This document shows positions 9,936 through 19,494 of a DNA stretch of 64,000 nucleotides, piece after piece; the stretch's first letter is position 1, and each line of letters starts with the position of its first letter. The notes beneath the pieces are model-generated. The model ran no database searches. It was given only the letters and a program-made list of their open reading frames with translations, and was not told the origin of the DNA. The DNA comes from Sulfurospirillum multivorans DSM 12446 (GTDB lineage: Bacteria > Campylobacterota > Campylobacteria > Campylobacterales > Sulfurospirillaceae): contig NZ_CP007201.1 of NCBI RefSeq assembly GCF_000568815.1, positions 620,001-684,000 of the forward strand, given 5' to 3'. The translations under genes and the position numbers were made by a program.

Positions 9936-10723
9936 AAATAGCGGCACTGCAACTTAGCACACTTCCGATGAGTGAGGCAAAACTCGATTACTATTTTCGC
10001 ATTTGCAAGCAAAAAGAGGTTGAAGTTGTTTTAATCAGCGAATACGCGCTCAACAGTTTTTTCAAAGAGCTAGAGGGTATGCCACTTTCAATGATTAAAG
10101 AGCAGTCGAACCATAAAATCGAGGTTTTAAAAAAACTCTGTGCCGATTATGATCTGCATGTTATCGCGCCGATTGTGAACATTAAGGGTGATTTTTGCTA
10201 CAAAAGCAACGCCCATTTTTCACCCAAATCCGTCCATTTTTTCGATCAGCAATTTTTGATCAACTATAAACACTGGAATGAAGAGAAGTTTTTTGCCAAT
10301 GCGGTTTCCAAGTACACCTTGCCGATCTTTTTACTGGGCGGCATTCGCTTTGGAATCGTGAGCGGTTTTGAGCTTCATTTTGACACCGTTTGGATGGAAG
10401 TGATGAAGAAAAATGTGGATGTCGTGCTCACACCGACCTCTTCGACCTTTGACTCAGCGCCCCGTTGGGAAGAGCTTTTGAAGATGCGCGCCATGCTGAA
10501 CAATGTCTATATCTTGCGCGCGAACCGTGTGGGAAGTTATAAAGACGAAGAGACATGGCAGTTTTATGGCAAAAGTAGCCTCATTTCTCCCTTTGGCGAG
10601 GTTGAACTGACCCTTGGCGATAAAGAGGAGATGCTGGTAGCGACCCTTGAAAAAGAGAGCCTTGTCGAAGCGCGCAAACTGTGGGGATGGAAAAAACAGG
10701 TCAGCAGAAGAGAAAACGCATGA
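9932..10723 (+). CDS. Nitrilase-superfamily protein with Ser in place of the catalytic Cys
   Basis: A 263-residue protein with the carbon-nitrogen hydrolase fold. E37 in ISEYAL and K113 in NYKHWNEEKF occupy the Glu and Lys positions of the catalytic triad. The nucleophile position, normally Cys in a GVxICYE-like strand, reads GIVSGFEL with S144 (codon AGC). The rest of the strand (GFELHFDTVW) and the TPTSS and MRAMLNN blocks align with the family, so the substitution looks genuine rather than a frameshift. It may be a pseudoenzyme or use Ser. It overlaps xseB and the ThiF-like gene by 4 nt each. Confidence 0.8.
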   Translation: MKIAALQLSTLPMSEAKLDYYFRICKQKEVEVVLISEYALNSFFKELEGMPLSMIKEQSNHKIEVLKKLCADYDLHVIAPIVNIKGDFCYKSNAHFSPKSVHFFDQQFLINYKHWNEEKFFANAVSKYTLPIFLLGGIRFGIVSGFELHFDTVWMEVMKKNVDVVLTPTSSTFDSAPRWEELLKMRAMLNNVYILRANRVGSYKDEETWQFYGKSSLISPFGEVELTLGDKEEMLVATLEKESLVEARKLWGWKKQVSRRENA

Positions 10724-11385
10724 TGCACTATTTCCACAGGCAAGTCCAGCTGTGGGGCGAAGAGACACAGCAAAGCTTGCAAAGCAAAAAGATCGTGATC
10801 ATCGGTTGCGGCGGGTTAGGAAGCTCTTTGGCGTATGCCCTTGGAAGCTCAGGCATCGGCGAGATTCACCTTGTCGATTTTGATGAAGTGAGTGTGCATA
10901 ACATTCACCGTCAGATCGCATTTAAACTAGGCGACGAGGGGAAACTCAAAGCGAGTGTGGTCAAAGAGAGCATCGAAAGTCGTTGCCCTTTTGTGAAAGT
11001 TCAGGCGCATATTGGTCGCTTGGAAGCGTTTACATGTAAAGGCATTGAAGTCGATCTCATCATCGATGCGACCGATAATTTACCGACACGCGCCCTTATT
11101 GATCTGTATGCCAAAGAGGTGAAAACCCCATGGCTTTACGGCTCGGTTGAAGCGTTTAACGGCCAAGTCTGTTTTTTCGAGAAGAGTAGTTTTAAAGCGT
11201 TTCAAATAACCAATAAAACGCCTTCTGGCATTGCCGCACCGATTGTGATGCACATTGCTTCATTGCAGGCGAATTTGGCACTGCGTTATTTGGTAGGGCT
11301 TAGTGTTAAAAAAGATCTGCTTTATTATCTGTACATCAACGAAGAGGGTGAACTGATCACCCAAAAATTTGGCATGCCTTACTAA
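10720..11385 (+). CDS. ThiF/MoeB/HesA-family adenylyltransferase, short form
   Basis: A 221-residue E1-like protein with the nucleotide-binding GCGGLGSSLAYALGSSGIG segment at about residues 29-47, the acidic VDFDEV strand, RQ of the arginine finger (NIHRQ) and DATDN. The family adenylates C-terminal glycines of sulfur-carrier proteins, or a tRNA base in TcdA. The C-terminal pair of CXXC zinc motifs of MoeB/ThiF is absent. The start is ATG 10720 (overlapping the previous stop) or 10723. A TTACATGTAA copy inside is read as Phe-Thr-Cys-Lys (11030-11039). The substrate cannot be told from the sequence. Confidence 0.82.
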   Translation: MMHYFHRQVQLWGEETQQSLQSKKIVIIGCGGLGSSLAYALGSSGIGEIHLVDFDEVSVHNIHRQIAFKLGDEGKLKASVVKESIESRCPFVKVQAHIGRLEAFTCKGIEVDLIIDATDNLPTRALIDLYAKEVKTPWLYGSVEAFNGQVCFFEKSSFKAFQITNKTPSGIAAPIVMHIASLQANLALRYLVGLSVKKDLLYYLYINEEGELITQKFGMPY

Positions 11386-11415
11386 AAAATTGTTTTACAT
11401 GTAAAAGGAAAACCA

Positions 11416-12543
11416 TTGCATTTTGAACCTTATCCCTTTGAAAAATTGACCGAGTTATTGAAAGATATAATACCGAGTAACGCGTATCCAGCAGTAACGT
11501 TGACCATTGGTGAGCCGCAGTTTGAGACGCCTGATTTTATTCAAGAAGCGCTCAAACAAAACGTGCATTTGCTTAAAAAATACCCCAAATCTTCGGGTGA
11601 AGTGTATGTCAATGAAGCACAGCGCGCGTTTGTGAAAAAGCGTTTTGGCGTTGAGCTTAAAAGCAGTGAGTTGATCTCTGTTTTTGGAACGAAAGAGGTG
11701 CTTTTTAGCTTTCCTCAGTACCTTCTGCACGATAAGCCAAACCCTGTGATGGCGTATCCGAATCCGTTTTATCAGATCTACGAAGGTGCGGCGATTGCGA
11801 GTCGTGCGCGCGTGGTGCATCTGAATCTCACCAAAGAGAATAGCTTTAAACCCGACATCAATTTGCCTGAGCTTAAAGAAGCCGATCTGATTATTCTTAA
11901 TTTCCCCAACAACCCGACAACTTCAGTTTTAAGCCTTGAAGAGCTAGGCGAATGGGTAAAATTTGCCCTCAAATACGATGTTGTGCTGTTAAACGATGAG
12001 TGTTACAGCGAACTGTATGTGGGCGAAAAACCAGCCTCTTTGCTTGAAGCCTCTTTACATGTAGGCAATGATAAATTTAGAAATGTCTTGGTATTAAACT
12101 CCATTTCCAAACGAAGCTCTGCGCCAGGACTTCGCTCGGGATTTATCGCAGGCGATGAGAAAATCCTGAATGGTTACGCAAAATACCGAACCTACGTGGG
12201 AGCGGCGATTCCCTTACCTCTTCAAATGGCTTCTGCACTTGCATGGAACGATATGGAACACGTGGAACTGACCCGCGCGCAATACGCGAAAAACCTTCGT
12301 TTAGCGCATGAAATTTTAGGTGTGCCTGAGGTGAATGCAACGTTTTACGTTTGGCTCGAAGTGAAAGACGATGTGATGTTTACATGTAAACTCTACGAGC
12401 AAAAAAATATCAAAGTGCTACCGGGTCGTTTTCTAGGACGTGGCGGCATCGGTGAGAATTATGTGCGCATTGCACTTGTGGAAAACAGTGAAAAAACAGA
12501 GCAGATCTTAAAAGAGATCAAAGAGGTTATTGCCTCTTTCTAA
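11416..12543 (+). CDS. dapC: PLP-dependent aminotransferase, probably succinyldiaminopimelate aminotransferase
   Basis: Fold-type I class I/II aminotransferase of 375 residues. The PLP-lysine region is NSISKRSSAPGLRSGF (about residues 232-247), NFPNNPT lies near 160, and the carboxylate-binding Arg is in the last quarter. Campylobacterota orthologues are generally annotated DapC in the lysine/diaminopimelate pathway, and dapE lies 4 kb downstream. The TTG at 11416 follows AAAAGGAAAACC. An intergenic TTACATGTAA is at 11395-11404, with one near copy and one exact copy inside the gene (12055-12064, 12380-12389). Confidence 0.85.
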   Translation: MHFEPYPFEKLTELLKDIIPSNAYPAVTLTIGEPQFETPDFIQEALKQNVHLLKKYPKSSGEVYVNEAQRAFVKKRFGVELKSSELISVFGTKEVLFSFPQYLLHDKPNPVMAYPNPFYQIYEGAAIASRARVVHLNLTKENSFKPDINLPELKEADLIILNFPNNPTTSVLSLEELGEWVKFALKYDVVLLNDECYSELYVGEKPASLLEASLHVGNDKFRNVLVLNSISKRSSAPGLRSGFIAGDEKILNGYAKYRTYVGAAIPLPLQMASALAWNDMEHVELTRAQYAKNLRLAHEILGVPEVNATFYVWLEVKDDVMFTCKLYEQKNIKVLPGRFLGRGGIGENYVRIALVENSEKTEQILKEIKEVIASF

Positions 12544-12604
12544 AAAATCGTGGAGCTTTTGAAGCTTAGCTTGGAAAGCGTATAAAAATAGATAAGGAAA
12601 GTAG

Positions 12605-13915
12605 TTGAAAAAGGTTCATTTTGTAGGCATTGGTGGCATTGGGCTTTCTGCCTTAGCCAAATATTTAAAACAAGAGGGCTACGAAATCACGGGCTCCGAT
12701 GTGAAAGCGAGTAAAATTACAGCAGGACTCGAAGAGATGGGCATTCCTGTGCGTATCCCACACGATCCTGCGTGCATAACCGATCAAGATTTGGTGGTGT
12801 TTTCTGCTGTGATAAAACCCGATAACATCGAGCTTGCACGCGCTCGTGAAAAGGGAATGACGATCATGCCACGTCGTGAGGCACTGCTGTTTATCTTAAA
12901 AAACAGACGTGTTTTTTCGGTTTGCGGAGCTCACGGTAAAAGTACGACGAGTGCGATGCTCGCTTCGATGGTGGAGGGCTCTTTGGTTATTGGTGCGGAG
13001 AGCAAGCAGTATGGCTCAAATATGTACTACAAAGAGGGCAACAATGTCATTTTTGAAGCCGATGAAAGCGATGCGAGCTTTTTAAATTCCAATCCCTACA
13101 TTGCGATTGTGACCAACGCGGAACCGGAGCATATGGAGTATTATAACTACGATTATGACCGATTTTACGGGGCGTATCGACACTTTTTAGAGAGTGCGAA
13201 GATTCGGGTGATTAACGCGGAAGATCCTTTTTTAAGCACGCTTACGGAACTTGAAGCCGATCGTCTCTATCCGAGTCGTGACATCAGCGGCATTGAGACC
13301 GTGATGTGTGATGGTGAACCTTTTACCTCCTTTGTACTCAAAGATTTGGGGCGTTTTGAAGTCTGGGGGATTGGTGCGCATATGGCACTCGATGCTTCAT
13401 TGGCAATTCTAGCAAGTCTGCATGAGATGGATGTAGAAACGGCGCGTGAAAAACTTAAAAACTACAAAGGCATCAAAAAGCGTTTTGATCTTTTGACCAA
13501 GCATGAAAACTTTGCGTTGATTGATGATTATGGGCATCACCCCACCGAGATCAAAGCGACTTTGGAGTCTGCGACACAATACGCTGCACTCATTGGGCTT
13601 AAAAAAGTTACCGCCATTTGGCAACCGCATAAATATTCACGCACGATTGATAATTTGCAGAGTTTTGTCAACTGCTTTGAAGGGGTCGATCAGCTCGTGA
13701 TTCTACCCGTGTGGCGTGCAGGGGAAAAAGAGGTTTTTATCGACTTTGAAAAAGAGTTTGCACGTTACTCTCCACTTTTCCCACCGCGCGTTTACCGAAA
13801 AGATGATAGTATAGAGATATTTCCTTGCGAAGCGAACCAACACATTTTTGATGAAGGGTTGGTCATTAGCTTTGGCGCAGGGGACATAACCTATCAACTC
13901 AGAGGAGCCATGTGA
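12605..13915 (+). CDS. murC: UDP-N-acetylmuramate--L-alanine ligase
   Basis: Mur ligase of 436 residues that adds L-Ala to UDP-MurNAc in peptidoglycan synthesis. N-terminal HFVGIGGIGLSALA binds the UDP substrate, the ATP P-loop is GAHGKSTTSAM near residues 106-116, and EADESDASF and DDYGHHPTEI mark the central and C-terminal domains. The start is TTG at 12605, preceded by AAGGAAAG. The stop overlaps the next gene, so the two are coupled. Confidence 0.96.
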   Translation: MKKVHFVGIGGIGLSALAKYLKQEGYEITGSDVKASKITAGLEEMGIPVRIPHDPACITDQDLVVFSAVIKPDNIELARAREKGMTIMPRREALLFILKNRRVFSVCGAHGKSTTSAMLASMVEGSLVIGAESKQYGSNMYYKEGNNVIFEADESDASFLNSNPYIAIVTNAEPEHMEYYNYDYDRFYGAYRHFLESAKIRVINAEDPFLSTLTELEADRLYPSRDISGIETVMCDGEPFTSFVLKDLGRFEVWGIGAHMALDASLAILASLHEMDVETAREKLKNYKGIKKRFDLLTKHENFALIDDYGHHPTEIKATLESATQYAALIGLKKVTAIWQPHKYSRTIDNLQSFVNCFEGVDQLVILPVWRAGEKEVFIDFEKEFARYSPLFPPRVYRKDDSIEIFPCEANQHIFDEGLVISFGAGDITYQLRGAM

Positions 13916-14265
13916 TGCAATTTTTACTTTTTTTAGCGGTGGTACTTTTGGTTGTTTCTGTGATCTATGCTAAAAAGAGTACATTCTCTAAACAAGCAAA
14001 AATTGGACTTTTTAGTTTCCTTATCATTCTGATTGGGCTTGCGTGGTGGTATGAATCATACAATCGCGAGAACAGTGAAGCAAATCGTATGATGATCAGT
14101 GCATTTAAACAGGGCAAAACACTCTATTGCGATGGACGTGAAATCTCGTCCGCTACCTTTGTTTTTGTGAATGGAACGCTCAGTTTTATCGCAAACGATC
14201 AAAACCAAAACGATAAAGGCATCGTCATCGATATGGCTACATGTAAATTGGAAAAAGTGAAGTAA
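13915..14265 (+). CDS. Two-helix membrane protein of unknown function
   Basis: A 116-residue protein between murC and mutS2. Two hydrophobic helices (about residues 1-18 and 29-46) are followed by a soluble, probably periplasmic domain with two cysteines (in LYCDGREI and MATCKLE). The ATG at 13915 is preferred over GTG 13912 because GGAG lies 7 nt upstream. No known domain is recognised. Placement in a coupled operon with murC suggests an envelope-related role, but this is inference. A near copy of the palindrome (14237-14246) encodes Ala-Thr-Cys-Lys. Confidence 0.65.
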   Translation: MQFLLFLAVVLLVVSVIYAKKSTFSKQAKIGLFSFLIILIGLAWWYESYNRENSEANRMMISAFKQGKTLYCDGREISSATFVFVNGTLSFIANDQNQNDKGIVIDMATCKLEKVK

Positions 14266-14272
14266 CGCCCTC

Positions 14273-16474
14273 ATGGAAAAGCTTTTTTCGAAACTCGATT
14301 TGGTCGATTATGCGGCTGGATTTAAACACTTTTTAGCGCGCGAAAAACCTCTGTTTATGGAGGGAGACGCGAACCTGCATTATAAAATGATCCATGAACT
14401 TCTCACACGCGATCGCTTGAAACCTTTGCCTGAAGTTCCCTCTTTAGATGTGGCACTGATGCACCTAAGTAAATTGGGCATCTTGCGCCTCAATGAGATT
14501 TTTTCCTTTGTTCAAATCATCAACTATATGCAGTATCTGAAATCAATGCTGAACGATCAAAGCCTTGGCGAATGGATGGATCGTATTGTGATTCCTGCTG
14601 AAGTCACGCAAATTTGCGGCTATTTCGATGAAAAAGGCGAGCTAAAATCTAGCGTGGATGAGCAGTTTGCGAGCATCGCTCAAAGCCTTAAAATGGTCAA
14701 AGAGGAGATGAACAGCACGCTTCGCCGTCTGATCTCCACTGAGAAAATTTCCCTCTATCTTGCCGATAAACAGATTCACTACATTAACAACCAAGAAGCG
14801 CTTTTGGTGCGTGGTGGCTTTAACCATGTGTTAAAAGGCAATGTCATCGGGCGCAGTAGCAGCGGCTTTTTCTATGTCGTGCCTGAAGCGCTTGCGAAGT
14901 TGGTGAGTCGCGAGAGTGAACTGATCGACCGCAAAGAGGAGCTGGTGTATAAGTACGCCAAACAGATCTCATCCTCTTTTACCAAACAGCTTAAATTCTT
15001 GGGTTTTGTGAACAAAGAGTTTGACCGCTTTGATGCGTACTACGCCAGAGTCGCGTATGCGCGAGAAAAAGATATGGAGTTTGTGTTGCCTTCCAAGAGC
15101 AATGTCATCAAACTTGAAAACTTTGCCCATCCTGCGCTTGCGAATCCAAAGCCGATTACGATTGATTTTAGCAAACAGGTGTTGATGATCACCGGTGTGA
15201 ATGCCGGTGGTAAGACGATGCTGCTTAAATCCATTTTGACGGCGGCGATTTTGAGCAAATACCTGCTTCCGATGCGCATTGATGCCAAGCATTCGAGTAT
15301 TGGCTCGTTTAAAGAGGTGTTTGCTATTTTGGATGATCCGCAAAATGTCAAAAATGACATCTCAACCTTTGCGGGGCGAATGAGTGAATTTAGTAAACTG
15401 TTTAGTAAAAAAGTAGCACTGATTGGTGTGGATGAGATCGAGCTTGGAACGGACGCCGATGAAGCGGCCAATCTCTTTAAAGTGATGATCGAAAAGCTTA
15501 TTGATAAAGAGATGAAAATCGTCATTACCACCCACCATAAACGCTTAGCTTCTTTGCTCGCCACACATCCTGAAGTCGAACTCTTAGCGGCGATTTACGA
15601 TGAAAAGAGCGAGCGACCGACGTATGGCTTTTTAAAAGGAACGATTGGTAGGAGTTACGCGTTTGAGACGGCACTTCGTTATGGCATTCCGCACTCCTTG
15701 GTCGCCGAAGCACGTGTTTTGTACGGCGAAGATAAAGAGAAGCTCAATGAGCTCATTCAAAAAAATATCGACTTAGAGCTTGAGATGCGTAAAACCTCCG
15801 AAGAGCTTGATGCAAGGCTCAAAGAGGTGGAAAAACTCAAAGAGTCGTTGCGCGATGAAAAAGAGCGGGTGCGAGAAGAGTTTGACCACGCCTATTCTAA
15901 AATGTCCAAAGAATTCAACCAAGCGATTGGCGAAGCGAAAAAGGCGATCAAGAGTTCCGATACCAAAGAGTCGCACCGCTTGTTAAACAAAGCCAATCAA
16001 TTGCACCAAGAGACACGTAAAGTGATTCCCGATCAAAAGGCTGAACCTTTACATGTAAACGATAAAATCAAATACGGCAGCTCCAAAGGGGTGATTAAAA
16101 GCATCAAAAAAGAGGAAGCGACCATCGAGTGCGACGGCATTACGCTTCGTGTACCTCTCTCCAAACTCAAACGCAGTGGCAATCAACCTAAAGTGCACAA
16201 GGCGGGTGTGGTGATCTCCAAAGAGACACCGAGTGGCTCGATGATTTTGGATCTGCATGGACTAAGGGCGGATGAAGCGGTTGAAAAACTCGATAAATTT
16301 TTAAGTGACGCGCTGATGAGCGGCTTTGATGAGGTTTTGGTTTATCATGGCATTGGAACGGGAAAGCTTGCCTATGCGGTGCGGACGTTTTTAAGCAGCT
16401 ATCCTTCTTTAGTTTCGTATGGCGATGCACCGATTAATATGGGTGGTTATGGTGCCACATTGATCAAGCTTTAA
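14273..16474 (+). CDS. mutS2: MutS2-type DNA-binding ATPase with Smr domain
   Basis: 733 residues. Domains in order are an N-terminal helical core and lever region, an ABC-type ATPase with Walker A GVNAGGKTMLLK (about 307-318) and Walker B LIGVDEIELGTD, a coiled coil (about 500-590) and a C-terminal Smr nuclease domain (about 655-733) with LDLHGL and HGIGTG. MutS2 binds branched DNA or collided ribosomes and limits recombination rather than performing mismatch repair. The TTACATGTAA copy at 16049-16058 reads Leu-His-Val-Asn in the linker before Smr. Confidence 0.95.
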   Translation: MEKLFSKLDLVDYAAGFKHFLAREKPLFMEGDANLHYKMIHELLTRDRLKPLPEVPSLDVALMHLSKLGILRLNEIFSFVQIINYMQYLKSMLNDQSLGEWMDRIVIPAEVTQICGYFDEKGELKSSVDEQFASIAQSLKMVKEEMNSTLRRLISTEKISLYLADKQIHYINNQEALLVRGGFNHVLKGNVIGRSSSGFFYVVPEALAKLVSRESELIDRKEELVYKYAKQISSSFTKQLKFLGFVNKEFDRFDAYYARVAYAREKDMEFVLPSKSNVIKLENFAHPALANPKPITIDFSKQVLMITGVNAGGKTMLLKSILTAAILSKYLLPMRIDAKHSSIGSFKEVFAILDDPQNVKNDISTFAGRMSEFSKLFSKKVALIGVDEIELGTDADEAANLFKVMIEKLIDKEMKIVITTHHKRLASLLATHPEVELLAAIYDEKSERPTYGFLKGTIGRSYAFETALRYGIPHSLVAEARVLYGEDKEKLNELIQKNIDLELEMRKTSEELDARLKEVEKLKESLRDEKERVREEFDHAYSKMSKEFNQAIGEAKKAIKSSDTKESHRLLNKANQLHQETRKVIPDQKAEPLHVNDKIKYGSSKGVIKSIKKEEATIECDGITLRVPLSKLKRSGNQPKVHKAGVVISKETPSGSMILDLHGLRADEAVEKLDKFLSDALMSGFDEVLVYHGIGTGKLAYAVRTFLSSYPSLVSYGDAPINMGGYGATLIKL

Positions 16475-16506
16475 AAAAACTTGATGTTAAACAGTAAACA
16501 AGAAAT

Positions 16507-16539
16507 GAGTATAAACTCTAAAGAATACTCTTTTACAAT
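16507..16539 (+). promoter_or_regulatory. Inverted repeat and -10 box before dapE
   Basis: GAGTAT (16507-16512) and ATACTC (16525-16530) can pair and are followed by TTTTACAAT, which contains a TACAAT -10 candidate (16534-16539) 10 nt before the dapE ATG. The hairpin could be a weak terminator for mutS2. The -10 is close to the start codon, so the transcript would have almost no leader. Confidence 0.35.
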
Positions 16540-16548
16540 AGAGGAATC

Positions 16549-17661
16549 ATGCTAAACACACACGAACTTTTCTTAAAACTTTTACGCTTTGTCTCCGTGA
16601 CGCCAGATGATGGTGGTGCCTTTACATTCATCAAAGCGTACCTCAATGATTTTGAGATCATTGAAGTCAATGTTGAAAATACCAAAAATCTCTTTTTATA
16701 CAAACGTTTTGGCGAAGGCCCACACCTCTGTTTTGCAGGGCATATTGACGTGGTTCCACCAGGTACGGGTTGGAAAAGTGACCCGTTTGAGCCTATCGTT
16801 AAAGAGGGTATTGTCTATGCCAGAGGTGCCCAAGATATGAAAAGTGGCGTTTGTGCGTTTGTGCAAGCGATGCGTGAGACGACGCATTTTAACGGGACAC
16901 TCTCTGCTATCTTGACCAGCGATGAAGAGGGTGATGCCAAGCATGGGACAATTGAAGTGATCAAAGAGTTAGAGCGTCGCTCTTTTTTACCCGATTATGT
17001 CATCGTGGCAGAACCGACCTGCGAGAAGGTTTTTGGCGATGCGATTAAAGTAGGGCGTCGTGGCTCCATCAACGGTGTGATCGAAATTGTCGGGAAACAA
17101 GGGCATGCGGCTTATCCTGAAAAAACGATCAATCCTGTGCATCAAATGGCACCTCTGCTTTCCAAATTTGCGGGGCATTATTTGGATGAGGGCGATGAGT
17201 TTTTTACCCCTTCGCAGATCATCATCACCGATATCAGAGGTGGCATGGAAGTCACCAATGTTACTCCTGGTAATCTCAAGATCATGTTTAATGTACGCAA
17301 CTCAACTAAAACTGATAAAGCAAAAATTAGAACGTATATGGAAGAGGTGTTGCAAGGCTTAAACTTTACTTTGTGTTTGAGTGAAAGTGCGCATCCGTTT
17401 GTGACCTCCAAAGACTCACTCATTGTCAAAAAACTTAGTAACGCGCTTTTACATGTAAAAGGTTTAATGCCTAAACTCTCCACCGCAGGAGGAACGAGCG
17501 ATGCCCGATTTTTCGGAAGTTTTGGCATTGCGACCGTCGAGTTTGGTGTTGTAAACGATACCATTCATGCGCCCAATGAGTGTTGCCCTTTGAGCGAAGT
17601 TGAATCTTTAGTCCATATTTTTAAAACCGTCATTGAAAATTTCAAAAAGGAAGATGTATGA
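16549..17661 (+). CDS. dapE: Succinyl-diaminopimelate desuccinylase
   Basis: M20 zinc peptidase family, 370 residues, releasing succinate to give LL-diaminopimelate for peptidoglycan and lysine. H65 and D67 in AGHIDV bind zinc, DEEGDA carries the general-base Glu near residue 130, and [13 protein letters not shown] with the late His follows in the C-terminal part. The dimerisation insert lies near residues 175-290. The ATG at 16549 follows AGAGGAATC. The stop overlaps the ridA start by 4 nt. The TTACATGTAA at 17449-17458 reads Leu-His-Val-Lys. Confidence 0.96.
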   Translation: MLNTHELFLKLLRFVSVTPDDGGAFTFIKAYLNDFEIIEVNVENTKNLFLYKRFGEGPHLCFAGHIDVVPPGTGWKSDPFEPIVKEGIVYARGAQDMKSGVCAFVQAMRETTHFNGTLSAILTSDEEGDAKHGTIEVIKELERRSFLPDYVIVAEPTCEKVFGDAIKVGRRGSINGVIEIVGKQGHAAYPEKTINPVHQMAPLLSKFAGHYLDEGDEFFTPSQIIITDIRGGMEVTNVTPGNLKIMFNVRNSTKTDKAKIRTYMEEVLQGLNFTLCLSESAHPFVTSKDSLIVKKLSNALLHVKGLMPKLSTAGGTSDARFFGSFGIATVEFGVVNDTIHAPNECCPLSEVESLVHIFKTVIENFKKEDV

Positions 17662-18029
17662 AAATAGTCTCGACGACCAATGCACCCGCTGCCATTGGTC
17701 CGTATTCACAAGCGATTGTGGTGAACGATATGGTGTTTACCTCTGGGCAAATCGCTCTTATGCCCGATGGTACTTTTTTAGAAGGCGATGTGGAAGCACA
17801 GGCTACTCAAGTGCTAGAAAACCTCAAAGCCGTGCTTAAAGAAGCAGGTAGTGGTCTGAAAAAAGTGGTTAAAACAACCATTTTTTTAGCCAATATGGAT
17901 GATTTTGCAAAAGTCAATGAAGTGTATGGCGCGTTCTTTAAAGAGCATAAACCTGCACGCAGCACCGTTGGTGTCAAAACATTGCCTAAAAATGCGTTGG
18001 TTGAGATCGAAGCAATTGCAGTAAAGTAA
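17658..18029 (+). CDS. ridA: RidA-family 2-iminobutanoate/2-iminopropanoate deaminase
   Basis: A 123-residue protein of the YjgF/YER057c/UK114 family: [12 protein letters not shown] at the N terminus, the catalytic Arg in PARSTVGV and ending VEIEAIAV. RidA hydrolyses reactive enamine/imine products of PLP enzymes. It is translationally coupled to dapE through an ATGA overlap. Confidence 0.95.
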   Translation: MKIVSTTNAPAAIGPYSQAIVVNDMVFTSGQIALMPDGTFLEGDVEAQATQVLENLKAVLKEAGSGLKKVVKTTIFLANMDDFAKVNEVYGAFFKEHKPARSTVGVKTLPKNALVEIEAIAVK

Positions 18030-18058
18030 CAATTTATTTTAAAAAACTTTAAAGTTTT

Positions 18059-18064
18059 TATAAT
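18059..18064 (+). promoter_or_regulatory. -10 box of mqo
   Basis: TATAAT preceded by a T-rich stretch (AAAGTTTT) lies 44 nt before the mqo ATG. A T-rich upstream region with no clear -35 is usual for this phylum. Confidence 0.55.
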
Positions 18065-18107
18065 AGAATGTCGCACCCTAAAATCTTAGAGTAGGAAGTT
18101 ATTTAGC

Positions 18108-19448
18108 ATGACAAAAAATCACTATGAAGTCTTGGTCGTCGGTGGCGGAATCTCAGGTGCAGCTCTTTTTTATGAGCTTGCAAAATATACAGACGTTAAG
18201 CGTATCGCGCTTGTCGAAAAATATGAGCGTTTAGCAAAATTAAATTCTGCTGGAACGTCCAATTCTCAAACCATTCACTGTGGCGATATAGAGACTAACT
18301 ATACTCTTGAAAAAGCGAAAAAAGTCAAAGAGACTGCAGGCATGATCGCAAAATATTGCGTTGCGCATGGGCACGAGGGTCAATTCTTATTTTCACATCA
18401 AAAAATGGCAATTGGTGTGGGTGATACCGAAGTTGCCTACATGCAAAAGCGCTACGAAGAGTTCAAAGAACTTTATCCCTACCTTGAAGTCTTTGATAAA
18501 GAGAAACTCGCACAGATTGAGCCAAAGCTTATTTACGATGCTGAGGGCAAAGAGCGTCCTGATAACGTTATTGGTGTGGGCGTTGAAGGTGGAGAGTTTA
18601 GTACCGTTGATTTTGGTCAAATGAGCGAAAGCTTGGTCAATGAAGCGCAAAAGATTGAAGGCAAGGTTGCCGATGTCTTTTTGAATGCGCAAGTGACCAA
18701 CATTACCAAATTAGGCGATATGCACGTGGTGATGACCAAAGAGCATACCTTTACGGCTGATTTTGTCGTTGTCGATGCAGGAGCACATTCACTCTATCTT
18801 GCCCATGAAATGGGATACGGGCTTGATTTTGCCTGTTTACCCGTGGGTGGCAGTTTTTACATGACCAAGAAAAAAATGCTCAATGGTAAAGTCTATATGG
18901 TGCAACACCCAAAACTTCCTTTTGCGGCACTGCATGGCGATCCCGATATCTTAGCCGATGGTTGCACACGTTTTGGACCAACAGCATTGGTAATGCCAAA
19001 ATTAGAGCGTTACACAGGTGGAACGTATCTTGATTTTTGGCAAACATTGCAATTTGATGGCAAAGTTGCGAAGGTCTTTTATGATTTGATGAAAGACAGC
19101 GATATTCGTAACTACATTTTACGAAACGTTCTTTTTGAACTTCCAAAATTTGGTAAAGAGCTTTTCATCAAAGATGCACGCAAAATCGTTCCTTCTTTGC
19201 AACTAGACGACCTTGAATACGCGCATCACTTTGGTGGTGTCAGACCTCAGGTGATTAGCAAAACAGAGAAAAAATTGATGCTAGGCGAAGCGAGTATCAA
19301 CCCAGGTACAGGCATTATCTTTAACATGACACCAAGCCCAGGGGCAACCAGTTGTCTTGGTAATGCACGTCGCGATGTTAAAATCGTGTGCGAATACCTT
19401 GGCAAGACATTTGATGAAGCACGCTTCAAACACGAACTCGTTGACTAA
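18108..19448 (+). CDS. mqo: Malate:quinone oxidoreductase
   Basis: FAD-dependent oxidase of 446 residues. The Rossmann dinucleotide motif VVGGGISGAALFYEL is at residues 10-24, and the family-typical HCGDIETNYT and GGVRPQ segments follow. It oxidises malate to oxaloacetate and passes electrons to the membrane quinone pool, replacing NAD malate dehydrogenase in many Campylobacterota. The gene is monocistronic with its own TATAAT promoter. A hairpin follows the stop. Confidence 0.9.
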   Translation: MTKNHYEVLVVGGGISGAALFYELAKYTDVKRIALVEKYERLAKLNSAGTSNSQTIHCGDIETNYTLEKAKKVKETAGMIAKYCVAHGHEGQFLFSHQKMAIGVGDTEVAYMQKRYEEFKELYPYLEVFDKEKLAQIEPKLIYDAEGKERPDNVIGVGVEGGEFSTVDFGQMSESLVNEAQKIEGKVADVFLNAQVTNITKLGDMHVVMTKEHTFTADFVVVDAGAHSLYLAHEMGYGLDFACLPVGGSFYMTKKKMLNGKVYMVQHPKLPFAALHGDPDILADGCTRFGPTALVMPKLERYTGGTYLDFWQTLQFDGKVAKVFYDLMKDSDIRNYILRNVLFELPKFGKELFIKDARKIVPSLQLDDLEYAHHFGGVRPQVISKTEKKLMLGEASINPGTGIIFNMTPSPGATSCLGNARRDVKIVCEYLGKTFDEARFKHELVD

Positions 19449-19458
19449 AAAATCTCAT

Positions 19459-19479
19459 GGGGCTTTTGATTAAAGCCCC
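19459..19479 (+). terminator. Hairpin after mqo
   Basis: GGGGCTTT (19459-19466) and AAAGCCCC (19472-19479) form a perfect 8-bp stem with loop TGATT. There is no T-tract after it, so it is an imperfect terminator or an attenuating hairpin before the methyltransferase gene, whose start lies 15 nt downstream. Confidence 0.5.
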
Positions 19480-19494
19480 AACCAAAGCTTGCCC

